Of a DNA stretch of 64,000 nucleotides, positions 26,046 to 37,514 are shown piece after piece (within the stretch, counting starts at the first letter, position 1; every line of letters starts with the position of its first letter). Source of the stretch: an uncultured Prevotellaceae bacterium. Lineage in GTDB: Bacteria; Bacteroidota; Bacteroidia; Bacteroidales; Bacteroidaceae. The DNA is taken from NCBI GenBank assembly GCA_947166345.1, contig CAMVDU010000003.1, forward strand, positions 1 to 64,000, read 5' to 3'. A model generated the notes under the pieces. The model was not told the origin of the DNA. It saw nothing but the letters and a program-made list of their open reading frames with translations, and did no database searches. The translations under genes were made by a program, and so were the position numbers.

Positions 26046-26818
26046 TGGAAACGTCTGCGGAACTCTGCGCATGTGATAGCTGTGGCTATGGCTACGTTCA
26101 AGCTCTCAGCACCTTCGTGGTATCTTGGAATCAGTAGCTTGTGCGTGATGAGCTCACGGATACGGGGCGATATGCCGTTGCCCTCGTTACCCATCACAAT
26201 GATACCCTCCTCTGACAACTCCTCTTCATAGATGTTGTTGCCGTCGAGTAGGGTGCCATACACAGGTATATCTGCCTTTTCTATCAGTTCTCTTAAATTA
26301 CAATAAATAATGTTCACGCGCGCGATGCTTCCCATCGTAGCTTGAACGACCTTTGGATTCCAGGCGTCGGCAGTGTCTTCCGAGCAGTAAATGGTACTGA
26401 TGCCAAACCAGTCGGCTATGCGGATAATGGTTCCCAGGTTGCCAGGGTCTTGAACGCCGTCGAGTGCCAGAAGTAAGTGACGCTCTCTCTCCGAGAAAGT
26501 GACGCACTCTCTCCGAGTAAGTGACGCACTCTCTTCCTGTTCCCATGTTGGGAATTTCATGACTATCTGTGCCACCACCTTCTGAGGATGCTGCAGGAAA
26601 CTCAATTTGCGTAGTTCGTCTTCGCTAACCTCTTGTGCATCAGTATGTCCCGTTTCCTCAATCCATTCCTTTGTGGCATAGATCTGACGGGCCTCAAAGC
26701 CTGCCTCAAGAAGGTCGCCAACCACCTTTGGACCTTCAGCCACGAAGAGTCCTTCCTGCCTGCGATACTTCTTCATCTCCAGCTGGCGGTGGAATTTCAA
26801 TTGATTTTTACTGATCAT
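26042..26818 (-). CDS. TrmH/SpoU-family RNA 2'-O-methyltransferase
   Basis: The 258-residue SPOUT enzyme has the substrate-binding N-terminal domain (FHRQLEMKKYRRQEGLFVAEGPKV) and knotted C-terminal motifs: LALDGVQDPGNLGTIIRIADWFG, IIVMGNEGNGISP and LLIPRYHEGAESLNVAIATAI. It methylates ribose in rRNA or tRNA; the target cannot be read. Residues about 94-115 between the two domains (EESASLTRRECVTFSERER) are encoded by three copies of a 22-bp repeat, exactly 66 bases, so the frame is kept. Confidence 0.93.
   Translation of the reverse strand: MISKNQLKFHRQLEMKKYRRQEGLFVAEGPKVVGDLLEAGFEARQIYATKEWIEETGHTDAQEVSEDELRKLSFLQHPQKVVAQIVMKFPTWEQEESASLTRRECVTFSERERHLLLALDGVQDPGNLGTIIRIADWFGISTIYCSEDTADAWNPKVVQATMGSIARVNIIYCNLRELIEKADIPVYGTLLDGNNIYEEELSEEGIIVMGNEGNGISPRIRELITHKLLIPRYHEGAESLNVAIATAITCAEFRRRFH
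26473..26538. repeat. 22-bp tandem array inside the trmH-type gene (three units)
   Basis: The core GTGACGC begins at 26477, 26499 and 26521, a strict 22-bp period. Three units are 66 bases or 22 codons. The same core with the same 22-bp spacing recurs in the spacer at 41041 and 41063, and the word GAGTAARTGACGCA is shared with 58783-58796. Confidence 0.9.
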
Positions 26819-26823
26819 GTTGC

Positions 26824-26831
26824 AAAGGTAC
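26824..26831 (-). promoter_or_regulatory. Promoter -7 element for the trmH-type gene
   Basis: Minus-strand TACCTTTG six bases from the ATG, implying an almost leaderless message. Confidence 0.5.
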
Positions 26832-26838
26832 GAAAAAG

Positions 26839-26866
26839 ATTTGAGATTTGAGATTTGAGATTTGAG
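26839..26866. repeat. 7-bp tandem array in a divergent promoter region
   Basis: Four perfect copies of GATTTGA. Each unit contains TTTG, the -33 promoter word, and lies upstream of the tamL -7 box at 26876-26883. The copy at 26855-26858 gives a 17-bp gap and that at 26848-26851 a 24-bp gap. Confidence 0.9.
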
Positions 26867-26875
26867 TTTTTTTTG

Positions 26876-26883
26876 TACCTTTG
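26876..26883 (+). promoter_or_regulatory. Promoter -7 element for tamL
   Basis: TACCTTTG ten bases before the tamL ATG at 26894. -33 candidates lie in the GATTTGA repeats immediately upstream. Confidence 0.6.
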
Positions 26884-26893
26884 CATGCAGATT

Positions 26894-29107
26894 ATGAGAA
26901 AGTGGCTGATAGGTGTCTTGACAGTTGTTACGATGATGTCAATATCGTCGTGTGATACAACACGTTATGTTCCCGATGACGCCTACCTTCTGAATAGCAC
27001 CAAACTGAAAGTTGAAGGCAGCTATGGCGATATCAGCACAGGCATGCTTAGCGGTTATCTGCGTCAGACGCCCAACACCCGATGGTTCTCGCTGCTGAAG
27101 TTGCCACTTTACACCTATTCCCTCTCTGGGCGTGACTCCTCATGGATTAGTCGCACGTTGCGCTCTATGGGTGAGGCGCCCGTGATCTATGACGAGCGAA
27201 AGACGCTGCTTACATGTAACGATCTGCGACAGGAACTGCGCAACGAGGGCTATTTGCATGCCGATGTTCATGTCGATACCGTTCATCATGGTAAGAAAAT
27301 GAACGTCACCTACGTCCTACAGCCTGGCGAGCCCTATTTCATTCATAATCTCAACTATGATATCGAAGACGAACAGATTGCCAGCCTGTTGAAGGACGAT
27401 GCGCCTCGCAGACTGTTGCGCTCAGGTATGAAGTTCAATGTGGCCCAACTGGATGCTGAGCGCAAGCGACTGACCACCCTGCTGACGGATAATGGCTACT
27501 TCCGTTTTCATAAGGAATTCATCACCTATCAGGCCGATACAGCACGTAACTCGCGACTGGTGAATGTGCGTCTGCACTTGGGCTTGTTCCGCCAGAACAA
27601 CCAGCCCGACACTCTTCACACGCGTTACACGATGAGGCACGTCACATGGTCGAGTGGTAACCCCTCAGATTCTCATATTCATCTGCGTAAAAGTGTGCTT
27701 CGAGAGTGTACACATCTTTCTGATAACCAATATTATACGTCAAGTGGCTTACAGAATACCTATAATCACTTTGGACGCCTTCAAGCTGTCAAATATACCA
27801 ACATCAATTTCGCTCCGGTAGAGGGCTCTGACTCGTTGGATTGTGACATTCAGCTGTTGACCAATAAGCCCTCGACTATCTCCTTCCAACCTGAAGGTAC
27901 CAATACTTCTGGTGATCTTGGTGCTGCTGCGACGCTGACCTATCAGAACCGTAATCTGTTTCGAGGCAGCGAGGTGTTGTCACTCGAGTTTCGTGGTGCT
28001 TATGAAGCCATTCGCGGCTTGGAGGGCTACAGTAATCAGGACTTCGTGGAATATTCTGCGCAAGCCCGACTGCAGTTTCCACGGTTTGTGGCTCCCTTCA
28101 TCAGTCCCAGTGTACGTCAACAAATTAACGCTACCAGCGAACTGTCGTTGCTGTATGACCTGCAGAACCGTCCTGAGTTCCATCGACGCTTGCTATCGGC
28201 AGCCTGGCGTTACCGTTGGAACAACCCCCAGCGCCACGACCGTTTCCAGCTTGACTTGCTTGACCTGAACTACTTGTTCATGCCCTGGATATCATCGACT
28301 TTCCGTAGCGAGTATCTGGAGAACGAGTCAACCCGTAATGCTATTCTGCGCTATAACTACGAGGACTTGTTCATTACACGTATAGCCTTTGGCTATTCCT
28401 ATGCCAAGAACAACTTTGCAGTCAAAACCAATATTGAAACCTCTGGTAATGTGTTGTCTTTGGGTTCACGCTTGTTTAAAGCCGAGAAAGACGATATGGG
28501 ACATTATCGCCTGTTCAATATCACGTTTGCGCAGTATGTCAAGGGCGACATCGACCTGACACGCTCCCTGCGACTTGATCAGAACAACCAGTTGGTACTC
28601 CACATGGGTTTCGGCATCGCCTATCCCTATGGCAACTCCACCGTTCTACCCTTCGAGAAACGCTATTTCTCAGGTGGTGCCAACAGCGTTCGTGGATGGA
28701 GTGTCCGTTCGTTGGGACCTGGAAAGTATAAAGAACGCGATGGACGCATCAACTTCATCAACCAGACGGGCGACATGAAGCTCGACCTGAATGCCGAGCT
28801 GCGTACCCATCTATTCTGGAAGCTTGGTGGTGCTTTGTTTGTCGATGCTGGCAATATATGGACCTTGCGCGACTACGATATCCAGCCAGGTGGACGATTC
28901 CGTCTGAAGGACTTTCCCAGTCAGCTGGCTGTCAGCTATGGCGTTGGCATCCGTCTTAACTTCGACTACTTCATCCTGCGTTTTGACCTCGGCATGAAGG
29001 CGGTCAATCCTGCCTATGAAGCCGACGACGAGGAGCACTATCCCCTGTTGCATCCCAAGTTTAGTCGCGACAACGCCTTCCACTTTGCCGTTGGATTGCC
29101 ATTCTAG
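26894..29107 (+). CDS. tamL: TamL, BamA/TamA-family outer membrane lipoprotein
   Basis: The 737-residue Omp85 protein has a lipoprotein signal (lipobox SISSC, Cys 20) rather than a simple signal peptide, which marks the Bacteroidota-specific TamL. POTRA-like segments follow, including VTYVLQPGEPYFIHNLNYDI. The C-terminal beta barrel contains the family motif FSGGANSVRGWSVRSLGPG (VRGF-like, lid loop) and the end segment GLRLNFDYFILRFDLG-type strands. TamL works with TamB in lipid or protein delivery to the outer membrane. I use the ATG at 26894 because earlier in-frame ATGs overlap the promoter. Confidence 0.88.
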   Translation: MRKWLIGVLTVVTMMSISSCDTTRYVPDDAYLLNSTKLKVEGSYGDISTGMLSGYLRQTPNTRWFSLLKLPLYTYSLSGRDSSWISRTLRSMGEAPVIYDERKTLLTCNDLRQELRNEGYLHADVHVDTVHHGKKMNVTYVLQPGEPYFIHNLNYDIEDEQIASLLKDDAPRRLLRSGMKFNVAQLDAERKRLTTLLTDNGYFRFHKEFITYQADTARNSRLVNVRLHLGLFRQNNQPDTLHTRYTMRHVTWSSGNPSDSHIHLRKSVLRECTHLSDNQYYTSSGLQNTYNHFGRLQAVKYTNINFAPVEGSDSLDCDIQLLTNKPSTISFQPEGTNTSGDLGAAATLTYQNRNLFRGSEVLSLEFRGAYEAIRGLEGYSNQDFVEYSAQARLQFPRFVAPFISPSVRQQINATSELSLLYDLQNRPEFHRRLLSAAWRYRWNNPQRHDRFQLDLLDLNYLFMPWISSTFRSEYLENESTRNAILRYNYEDLFITRIAFGYSYAKNNFAVKTNIETSGNVLSLGSRLFKAEKDDMGHYRLFNITFAQYVKGDIDLTRSLRLDQNNQLVLHMGFGIAYPYGNSTVLPFEKRYFSGGANSVRGWSVRSLGPGKYKERDGRINFINQTGDMKLDLNAELRTHLFWKLGGALFVDAGNIWTLRDYDIQPGGRFRLKDFPSQLAVSYGVGIRLNFDYFILRFDLGMKAVNPAYEADDEEHYPLLHPKFSRDNAFHFAVGLPF

Positions 29108-29148
29108 TGTGGACGTTGTCTAAATTGCAGAAAAAGCGTGCCTAATAT

Positions 29149-29179
29149 TTTGTAGGTATCTTTTTTATCCTTATCTTTG
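29149..29179 (+). promoter_or_regulatory. Promoter for rubrerythrin gene
   Basis: TTTG at 29149-29152, a 19-bp gap, then TATCTTTG at 29172-29179, a full consensus match about 40 bases ahead of the ATG. Confidence 0.75.
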
Positions 29180-29218
29180 CAAACAGAATGTTTCATTAAC
29201 TAAAAACTTATAGCAATT

Positions 29219-29773
29219 ATGAAGAAAAAGTTTATTTGCGCCGTTTGTGGATATATCTATGAAGGCGATGCAGCTCCCGAGAAGTGTCCCATCTGTAAGG
29301 CTCCAGCCAGCAAGTTCTCTGAACTGAAGGATGAGGGCGAAACCACTTATGCTACTGTACATCGCATTGGCGACGGTAAGCCAGAGGGTGTTTCACAGGA
29401 GATGATTGACGATTTGCGTAACCATTTTAATGGCGAGTGTGGTGAGGTAGGTATGTATCTGGCAATGGCTCGTCAGGCTGATCGTGAGGGTTATCCTGAG
29501 ATTGCTGAGGCATTTAAGCGTTATGCTTTTGAGGAGGCAGATCATGCTTCTCGTTTCGCTGAGTTGCTCGGTGAGTGCGTTTGGGATACCAAGACCAATC
29601 TGGAGAAGCGTGCTACTGCTGAGGCTGGTGCTTGTGAGGATAAGTTCCGTATTGCCAAGAACGCTAAGGCTGCTGGTTTCGACGCTATCCACGACACCGT
29701 ACACGAGATGGCTAAGGACGAGGCCCGTCATGGTGCCGGCTTCGCTGGCCTGTTGAAGCGCTACTTCAAGTAA
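29219..29773 (+). CDS. Reverse-order rubrerythrin (rubredoxin domain first)
   Basis: The 184-residue protein detoxifies hydrogen peroxide in anaerobes. The rubredoxin-type iron site is N-terminal ([11 protein letters not shown] and CPICKAP, residues 8-11 and 24-27) and the di-iron four-helix bundle follows ([35 protein letters not shown] supplying Glu and His ligands). Ordinary rubrerythrin has the reverse order, so this is a reverse rubrerythrin. It is a single-gene unit with a strong promoter and a clear terminator, and codon choice suggests high expression. Confidence 0.93.
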   Translation: MKKKFICAVCGYIYEGDAAPEKCPICKAPASKFSELKDEGETTYATVHRIGDGKPEGVSQEMIDDLRNHFNGECGEVGMYLAMARQADREGYPEIAEAFKRYAFEEADHASRFAELLGECVWDTKTNLEKRATAEAGACEDKFRIAKNAKAAGFDAIHDTVHEMAKDEARHGAGFAGLLKRYFK

Positions 29774-29781
29774 TATTAAGG

Positions 29782-29826
29782 AAAGCCTAGGAATTCCTTG
29801 ACATTCATAGCATTTCCTAGGGCTTT
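29782..29826 (+). terminator. Terminator after rubrerythrin gene
   Basis: AAAGCCTAGGAA pairs with TTCCTAGGGCTTT over 12 bp, with one bulged base, around a 20-base loop, nine bases after the stop codon. Confidence 0.75.
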
Positions 29827-29864
29827 ATGCAATAAAAAACAATTGAATCCGTTTTATCTGTGAT

Positions 29865-31229
29865 ATGATAAGACGGATTCTCTTTTTTATGCTGATTGTC
29901 CTGACGGGTTTAAGTGCCTGTTCAGACAACGATTCGTTTACCACGAGTCCTACGGCGACGTTGACTTTTTCTACCGATTCCGTGAAGATGGATACTGTCT
30001 TTTCAACCGTGGGTTCGCGCACTTACGACTTCTGGGTCTATAACCATTCAAGGGCAGGCGTGCGCATTCAGAGTGTTCGTCTGCGTCAAGGCAACCAGAC
30101 GGGTTTCCGCGTGAATGTTGACGGTTCCTATCTGGATAATTCGTTGGGTTCGGTTGTGACCGATTTGGAGGTGCGTCGTGATGACAGTATTCATGTCTTT
30201 GTGGAGTTGACTGCTCCTGAAAACGGACAAGACGAACCGCAACTGATCTCTGACGACCTCATCTTTACACTTGAGAGTGGGGTAGAGCAGCGTGTTGCTC
30301 TTCAAGGCTGTTCTTGGGACGCCGTCTTCATGCATGATTGGGTGATCAGTAGCAATACCACGATTGAGAGTGCCAAACCGATTATTGTCTATGGTGGTTT
30401 GAAGGTTGATAGTGCAGCAACGCTGACAGTCAAGAATACAACCCTTTTCTTTCATGATCAGGCAGGTGTTGATGTTTATGGCACACTCAAGACAGAAAAC
30501 ACCCTGATGCGTGGCGACCGTCTTGACCACATGTTCGACTATCTGCCCTACGACCGTGTCAGCGGACAATGGCGGGGCATCCGCATCCATTCCTCATCGT
30601 TTGGTAACGAGCTGATATCCAGTGAGATACGTAATGCGGAAGATGGCATTGTGTGCGACTCTATTGCCTTCAATAGCGATCAGCAGCGTCTCTATATGGA
30701 ACGGTCGGTGGTACACAATTGTAAAGGATATGGATTGCTGACCTATAATTCTCAGGTTGATTTAGTGAAATGTCAGTTCACCAATACCCTTGGTGACTGC
30801 GTCTCCGTCTGTGGTGGCGCCGTGGTGATGAAGGACTGTACCTTGGGACAGTTCTATCCTTTCTCTGCCGCTCGTGGGGCGGCCCTGCGCTTTGCCAATT
30901 ATGACGGTTCTCAAGCCTATCCCTTGCATGCCTTCCAGATGACAGGCTCTATCGTTACCGGCTATGCCGACGATGTCGTTATGGGCGAGATGTTGGAGGG
31001 CGACAGCATCACTCCCTTTGCCTACTACTTTGAAAACAACCTGCTCAGGATGCCGCAAGTGGAGAACGATACTGTTAATTTCGTCAATATCCGCTGGGAA
31101 ACGCCCGATGATTCCATTCAGGGCAAACAGCATTTCCGTCTTGTTGATGAGGATAATCTAATGTACGATTTCCATCTCGATTCCCTCTCTACAGCCAAGG
31201 GTCTTGGATGCTACGAGTATCAGGAATAA
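29865..31229 (+). CDS. Lipoprotein with right-handed beta-helix region
   Basis: The 454-residue protein has a lipoprotein signal with lipobox LSAC (Cys 19). Residues 30-150 form an Ig-like or beta-sandwich region (TFSTDSVKMDTVFSTVGSRT). From about 165 on, short repeated strands such as KPIIVYGGLKVDSAATLTVK, ISSEIRNAEDGIVCDS and SVVHNCKGYGLLTYNSQVDL look like a parallel beta helix (DUF1565/NosD-like). Such proteins are surface or periplasmic in Bacteroidales, role unknown. No glycosidase catalytic pattern is visible. Confidence 0.78.
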   Translation: MIRRILFFMLIVLTGLSACSDNDSFTTSPTATLTFSTDSVKMDTVFSTVGSRTYDFWVYNHSRAGVRIQSVRLRQGNQTGFRVNVDGSYLDNSLGSVVTDLEVRRDDSIHVFVELTAPENGQDEPQLISDDLIFTLESGVEQRVALQGCSWDAVFMHDWVISSNTTIESAKPIIVYGGLKVDSAATLTVKNTTLFFHDQAGVDVYGTLKTENTLMRGDRLDHMFDYLPYDRVSGQWRGIRIHSSSFGNELISSEIRNAEDGIVCDSIAFNSDQQRLYMERSVVHNCKGYGLLTYNSQVDLVKCQFTNTLGDCVSVCGGAVVMKDCTLGQFYPFSAARGAALRFANYDGSQAYPLHAFQMTGSIVTGYADDVVMGEMLEGDSITPFAYYFENNLLRMPQVENDTVNFVNIRWETPDDSIQGKQHFRLVDEDNLMYDFHLDSLSTAKGLGCYEYQE

Positions 31230-31280
31230 TCTTTAGCGAAAAAAATCAAGAAAACCCTTTTCCTTTCGCAGTTTTTTTTG

Positions 31281-31288
31281 TACCTTTG
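31281..31288 (+). promoter_or_regulatory. Promoter -7 element for valS
   Basis: TACCTTTG 32 bases upstream of the valS ATG, preceded by a T tract; no exact TTTG at the -33 distance. Confidence 0.55.
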
Positions 31289-31319
31289 CACGCTGTAAAA
31301 AGAAAGCATAAAAAAAGGT

Positions 31320-34055
<2,736 letters not shown>

Positions 34056-34085
34056 GACAATACGTTAATCTCAAAAGGAAAGATT

Positions 34086-35762
34086 ATGGAGTGGTTAACA
34101 AGACTATTCACCGACGTCGATTTCCTGCCGCATATCGTCCTGTTGTATGCCGTCGTCATTGCCGTTGGTGTCTATCTGGGCAAGATTAAGGTCTGCGGCA
34201 TCTCGCTCGGAGTCACCTTCGTGCTCTTTGCTGGTATCGTTGCAGGTCATTTCGGCTTTACAGGAACGCCACGGACCCTTGATTTCATTCAGGACTTTGG
34301 TCTCATCCTCTTCGTCTTTATGATTGGTCTGCAGGTGGGACCGGGCTTCTTCGAGAGTTTTGGCAAGGCTGGTGTCAAGCTTAACGGGCTTGCCACTGTC
34401 GCCATTCTGCTCAACATCCTTGTGATGTTCGGATGCTATTACATTTTCTTCGACACGTCCGACAAGAACAGCCTGCCCATGATGGTTGGTACGCTTTATG
34501 GTGCTGTGACCAACACCCCTGGTCTTGGTGCCGCCAACGAAGCGCTGTCGTCCATGTACCAGCAGGATGCGCCTCCCATTGCCTCGGCTTATGCCTGCGC
34601 CTATCCCTTGGCTGTCGTAGGCATCATTCTCTCCATTGTAGCCATTCGCTATATCTGCAAGGTGAAGCTGGAGAAAGAAGAGGAACAACTGGAGGAACAG
34701 GCAGGTGCCAAGGCAACGCAGAAGCCTTACAAGATGCACCTGGAGGTGTCCAACAAGTATCTGGAGGGCAAGACCATGCTACAGGTTCACGACTTCCTGA
34801 ACCGCGACTTTGTGGTCTCCCGCATCGTCCATGAGGGCGAGCTGTCCATCCCCAACCGCAATACCGTGTTCCACCTTGGCGATCAGATGCTGATAGTCTG
34901 TGCCGAGGCCGACCAGGAGGCTATCATGGCTTTCATCGGTCCCAAGCTCGATATCGACTTCGAGCAGCAGGACCAGCCACTCGTCTCTAAGCGTATCCTC
35001 GTCACCAATCCCAGCATCAACGGCAAGTCGTTCGGCCAGATGCACTTCTCGAGTGTCTATGGCGTCAATGTCACGCGCGTCACGCGTCACGGCATGGATA
35101 TCTTTGCCTCTCCCTCGCTGCCCTTGCAGGTAGGCGACCGCATCATGGTGGTAGGTCCCGAGGACGCTGTCGATCGCGTGGCTCACAAGATGGGCAACTC
35201 CATCAAGCGTCTTGAGGCCCCCAATCTGGCAACCATCTTCGTGGGCATCACCCTCGGTATCATCTTCGGTTCGCTGCCCTTCATTCCTGGTATGCCGCTG
35301 ATGAAGCTGGGTATTGCCGGCGGTCCGCTGATCATCGCTATCCTCATCGGTCGCTATGGCTATAAGATCAAGTTGGTAACCTATACCACCACCTCGGCCA
35401 ATATGATGTTGCGTGAGATAGGACTGGTGCTCTTCCTCGCCTCGGTAGGTATCAAGGCGGGAGCTGGGTTCTTCGAAACCGTGATGCAGGGCGACGGCTT
35501 GCTCTACGTGCTCACGGGTATCCTGATCACCATCATCCCGATTCTGATTGTTGGTCCTATAGCCCGATTGAAGTTCAAACTCAATTACTTCACCATCGCA
35601 GGTATGATTTCGGGTACCTATACCGATCCCCCTGCACTGGCCTATTCCAACAGTATCTGCTCCAAGGAGGCGCCTGCCGTGGGCTACTCGACGGTCTATC
35701 CGTTGTCCATGTTCCTGCGCATCCTGACGGCACAGCTCATCATCCTCCTCTTCTGCAGCTAA
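34086..35762 (+). CDS. AspT/YidE-YbjL-type transporter
   Basis: The 558-residue inner membrane protein has the duplicated AAEx (aspartate:alanine exchanger) layout: an N-terminal membrane half with [12 protein letters not shown], a cytosolic middle with two TrkA-C/RCK-C domains (about residues 205-375), and a C-terminal membrane half with the matching [12 protein letters not shown] and a substrate-region [15 protein letters not shown]. Members exchange dicarboxylates or amino acids; the substrate here is unknown. It starts 30 bases after valS, so it may be cotranscribed. Confidence 0.88.
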   Translation: MEWLTRLFTDVDFLPHIVLLYAVVIAVGVYLGKIKVCGISLGVTFVLFAGIVAGHFGFTGTPRTLDFIQDFGLILFVFMIGLQVGPGFFESFGKAGVKLNGLATVAILLNILVMFGCYYIFFDTSDKNSLPMMVGTLYGAVTNTPGLGAANEALSSMYQQDAPPIASAYACAYPLAVVGIILSIVAIRYICKVKLEKEEEQLEEQAGAKATQKPYKMHLEVSNKYLEGKTMLQVHDFLNRDFVVSRIVHEGELSIPNRNTVFHLGDQMLIVCAEADQEAIMAFIGPKLDIDFEQQDQPLVSKRILVTNPSINGKSFGQMHFSSVYGVNVTRVTRHGMDIFASPSLPLQVGDRIMVVGPEDAVDRVAHKMGNSIKRLEAPNLATIFVGITLGIIFGSLPFIPGMPLMKLGIAGGPLIIAILIGRYGYKIKLVTYTTTSANMMLREIGLVLFLASVGIKAGAGFFETVMQGDGLLYVLTGILITIIPILIVGPIARLKFKLNYFTIAGMISGTYTDPPALAYSNSICSKEAPAVGYSTVYPLSMFLRILTAQLIILLFCS

Positions 35763-35780
35763 TGCAGGGTAGGGGGGTGT

Positions 35781-35846
35781 CCGCTAACTCCCGCTAACTC
35801 CCGTTAACTCCTGAACTTAGAAACTTATTGAACTTAGAAACTTATA
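35781..35846. repeat. 10-bp and 17-bp tandem arrays after the AspT-type gene
   Basis: CCGCTAACTC twice then CCGTTAACTC (35781-35810), followed by two copies of a 17-bp unit beginning GAACTTAGAAACTTAT at 35813 and 35830. This occupies most of the spacer before the OadG-like gene at 35870. Confidence 0.85.
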
Positions 35847-35869
35847 TAATATACACGTTTTTTTATCAC

Positions 35870-36892
35870 ATGAAAAGATTCAAACTTCTGCTTGTTGCGT
35901 TGTTGGCATCTTCCGTTGGTGTGTTGTTTGGCCAGGGAGCCAAGAACATTGTCATCAACGAGGTGATGACCGACAATACTACCAGCGTCGTTGATGAGTT
36001 TGGTCAGCACAAGGCGTGGGTGGAACTCGAGAACGTGTCGTACACTACTTACAATGTGCGCGGCATGTATCTTACCACCGACCGGCGCGCCCTCAACAAG
36101 TCGTTGTCGGCACCCGAGCGTATCAAGCTCATGACAGCAATCCCCAGTGGCGACGAACGCACCAATGTGGGCGGTCGTCAGCACTTGGTGCTCTTTGCCA
36201 ACTCCAGTCCCTATCAGGGCAAGCTGCATCTCTCCCTGCCTGTCAATGCTGACAGCGTGGTGTGGATAGGCTTGTACAATGGCAATGGTGTGGAACTCAT
36301 CGACTCGGTCACGGTGCCCGTCCTGGCACCCAACGAGAGCTATGCCCGCGATGGTCAGCGCTGGAGTCTCAAGAAGCCCGAGAACGTTACTCCAGGCATC
36401 GAGAACTTCATCAAGGCCGACGAGAGCAAGGTCGATAAGTTCAAGCGCGAGGACCCTCACGGTTTTGCGATGGCTATCATGGCGATGGGTATCGTGTTCT
36501 TCTGTCTGGCCCTCCTCTGGCTGTTCTTCTCGCTCTTCGGCATGCTGATGCGTCATATCGACACCGCCAAGAAGGTGGTCAACACACAGCCCATCAAGCC
36601 TATCACCAAGACCGTGGAGAAGACCATCGAGATAGGCCGCAAGACAGGCAACCTCATGCAGGACGGCTTCGAGAAGAAGGGCGTCGATATGGAGATCTAC
36701 ATGGCTGTCATCGGCATGGCCCTGCGCCAGTACGAGGACGATGTGCACGATGTGGAGAGCGGTGTCATCACCATCAAGTCGAAAGACACCGGCTGGGACG
36801 ACGAGTACAGTCAGATGACTCATTTCCACGATCCCGTGCTGCCCACCGACCACTCGGCACCCCGCATTCCTACAGCTCCACAGTTGCACTAA
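35870..36892 (+). CDS. OadG-like decarboxylase gamma subunit with N-terminal lamin-tail domain
   Basis: The 340-residue protein starts at the ATG giving a signal peptide (MKRFKLLLVALLASSVGVLFG). Residues about 22-155 look like a lamin-tail/LTD beta sandwich (KNIVINEVMTDNTTSVVDEF, HKAWVELENVS). A single membrane span follows (about residues 200-228, AMAIMAMGIVFFCLALLWLF) with a charged cytosolic tail, the layout of OadG (PF04277), the small subunit that anchors sodium-pumping decarboxylases. The biotin carrier and OadB genes follow. The fused extracytoplasmic domain is known in Bacteroidales relatives but has no assigned role. Confidence 0.82.
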   Translation: MKRFKLLLVALLASSVGVLFGQGAKNIVINEVMTDNTTSVVDEFGQHKAWVELENVSYTTYNVRGMYLTTDRRALNKSLSAPERIKLMTAIPSGDERTNVGGRQHLVLFANSSPYQGKLHLSLPVNADSVVWIGLYNGNGVELIDSVTVPVLAPNESYARDGQRWSLKKPENVTPGIENFIKADESKVDKFKREDPHGFAMAIMAMGIVFFCLALLWLFFSLFGMLMRHIDTAKKVVNTQPIKPITKTVEKTIEIGRKTGNLMQDGFEKKGVDMEIYMAVIGMALRQYEDDVHDVESGVITIKSKDTGWDDEYSQMTHFHDPVLPTDHSAPRIPTAPQLH

Positions 36893-36893
36893 A

Positions 36894-36928
36894 TAGTGTA
36901 GAGTGTAGAATGTAGAGTGTAGAGTTTG
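36894..36928. repeat. 7-bp tandem array after the oadG-like gene
   Basis: TAGTGTA, GAGTGTA, GAATGTA, GAGTGTA, GAGTTTG, beginning two bases after the stop codon. GAGTGTA is the reverse complement, in rotated register, of the ACTCTAC unit found inside the cimA part at 52912-52939. Confidence 0.88.
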
Positions 36929-36960
36929 CTACCGCCCCAGAGGCCTGCAAATCTATCGTC

Positions 36961-36992
36961 TAAACTCCTAAACTCCTAAACTCCTAAACTCC
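36961..36992. repeat. 8-bp tandem array ahead of the biotin carrier gene
   Basis: Four perfect copies of TAAACTCC preceded by TATCGTC and followed by AAAAT; the same layout recurs at 37475-37506. Confidence 0.92.
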
Positions 36993-37006
36993 AAAATAAA
37001 CAAGCA

Positions 37007-37465
37007 ATGAACAAGTATCAATATAAAGTGAAAGGCGTCGACTACGAAGTAGAGATCGCCGAAGTAGAAGGCAATGTTGCCAAGGTCAACGTTAATGGCA
37101 TACCCTTTGAGGTGGAGCTCCAGCGCCCCATCAATGCCGCCAAGCACCCCACGATGACGGCTCCCCGTGTGCAGGCTCCTCAGCCCGCCGCCCCTGCCGC
37201 TCCAGTGGCTCCCGCTGCTCCTGTTGCTGCCCCCGCAGTTCCTGCAGGCGCCGGTGCTCCTCTGAAGGCTCCCCTGCCCGGTACCGTCACCGACGTCAAG
37301 GTGCAGGTAGGCCAGAAGGTAGGCATTGGCGATGTGGTGATGGTTCTCGAAGCCATGAAGATGCAGAACAATATTGAGTCGGAATATGCCGGAACGGTTA
37401 CCTCCATCCATGTGAAGGCTGGCGACACCGTCATGGAAGGTGCCGTGATGATGACCATTGGATAA
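37007..37465 (+). CDS. Biotin carboxyl carrier subunit of decarboxylase
   Basis: The 152-residue protein has an N-terminal beta region, a flexible Ala/Pro linker (residues about 56-86) and a C-terminal biotinyl domain with EAMKMQNN; Lys 118 is the biotin site. It shuttles the carboxyl group from a carboxyltransferase subunit to OadB. Its neighbours are the OadG-like and OadB genes. The carboxyltransferase (alpha) subunit is absent here, so the substrate (methylmalonyl-CoA or oxaloacetate) cannot be read; methylmalonyl-CoA decarboxylase is usual for propionate-forming Bacteroidales. Confidence 0.92.
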   Translation: MNKYQYKVKGVDYEVEIAEVEGNVAKVNVNGIPFEVELQRPINAAKHPTMTAPRVQAPQPAAPAAPVAPAAPVAAPAVPAGAGAPLKAPLPGTVTDVKVQVGQKVGIGDVVMVLEAMKMQNNIESEYAGTVTSIHVKAGDTVMEGAVMMTIG

Positions 37466-37474
37466 GGTATCGTC

Positions 37475-37506
37475 TAAACTCCTACACTCCTAAACTCCTA
37501 AACTCC
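37475..37506. repeat. 8-bp tandem array ahead of oadB
   Basis: TAAACTCC, TACACTCC, TAAACTCC, TAAACTCC, preceded by TATCGTC and followed by AAAAT, as at 36961-36992. It ends eight bases before the oadB ATG. Confidence 0.92.
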
Positions 37507-37514
37507 AAAATTCA

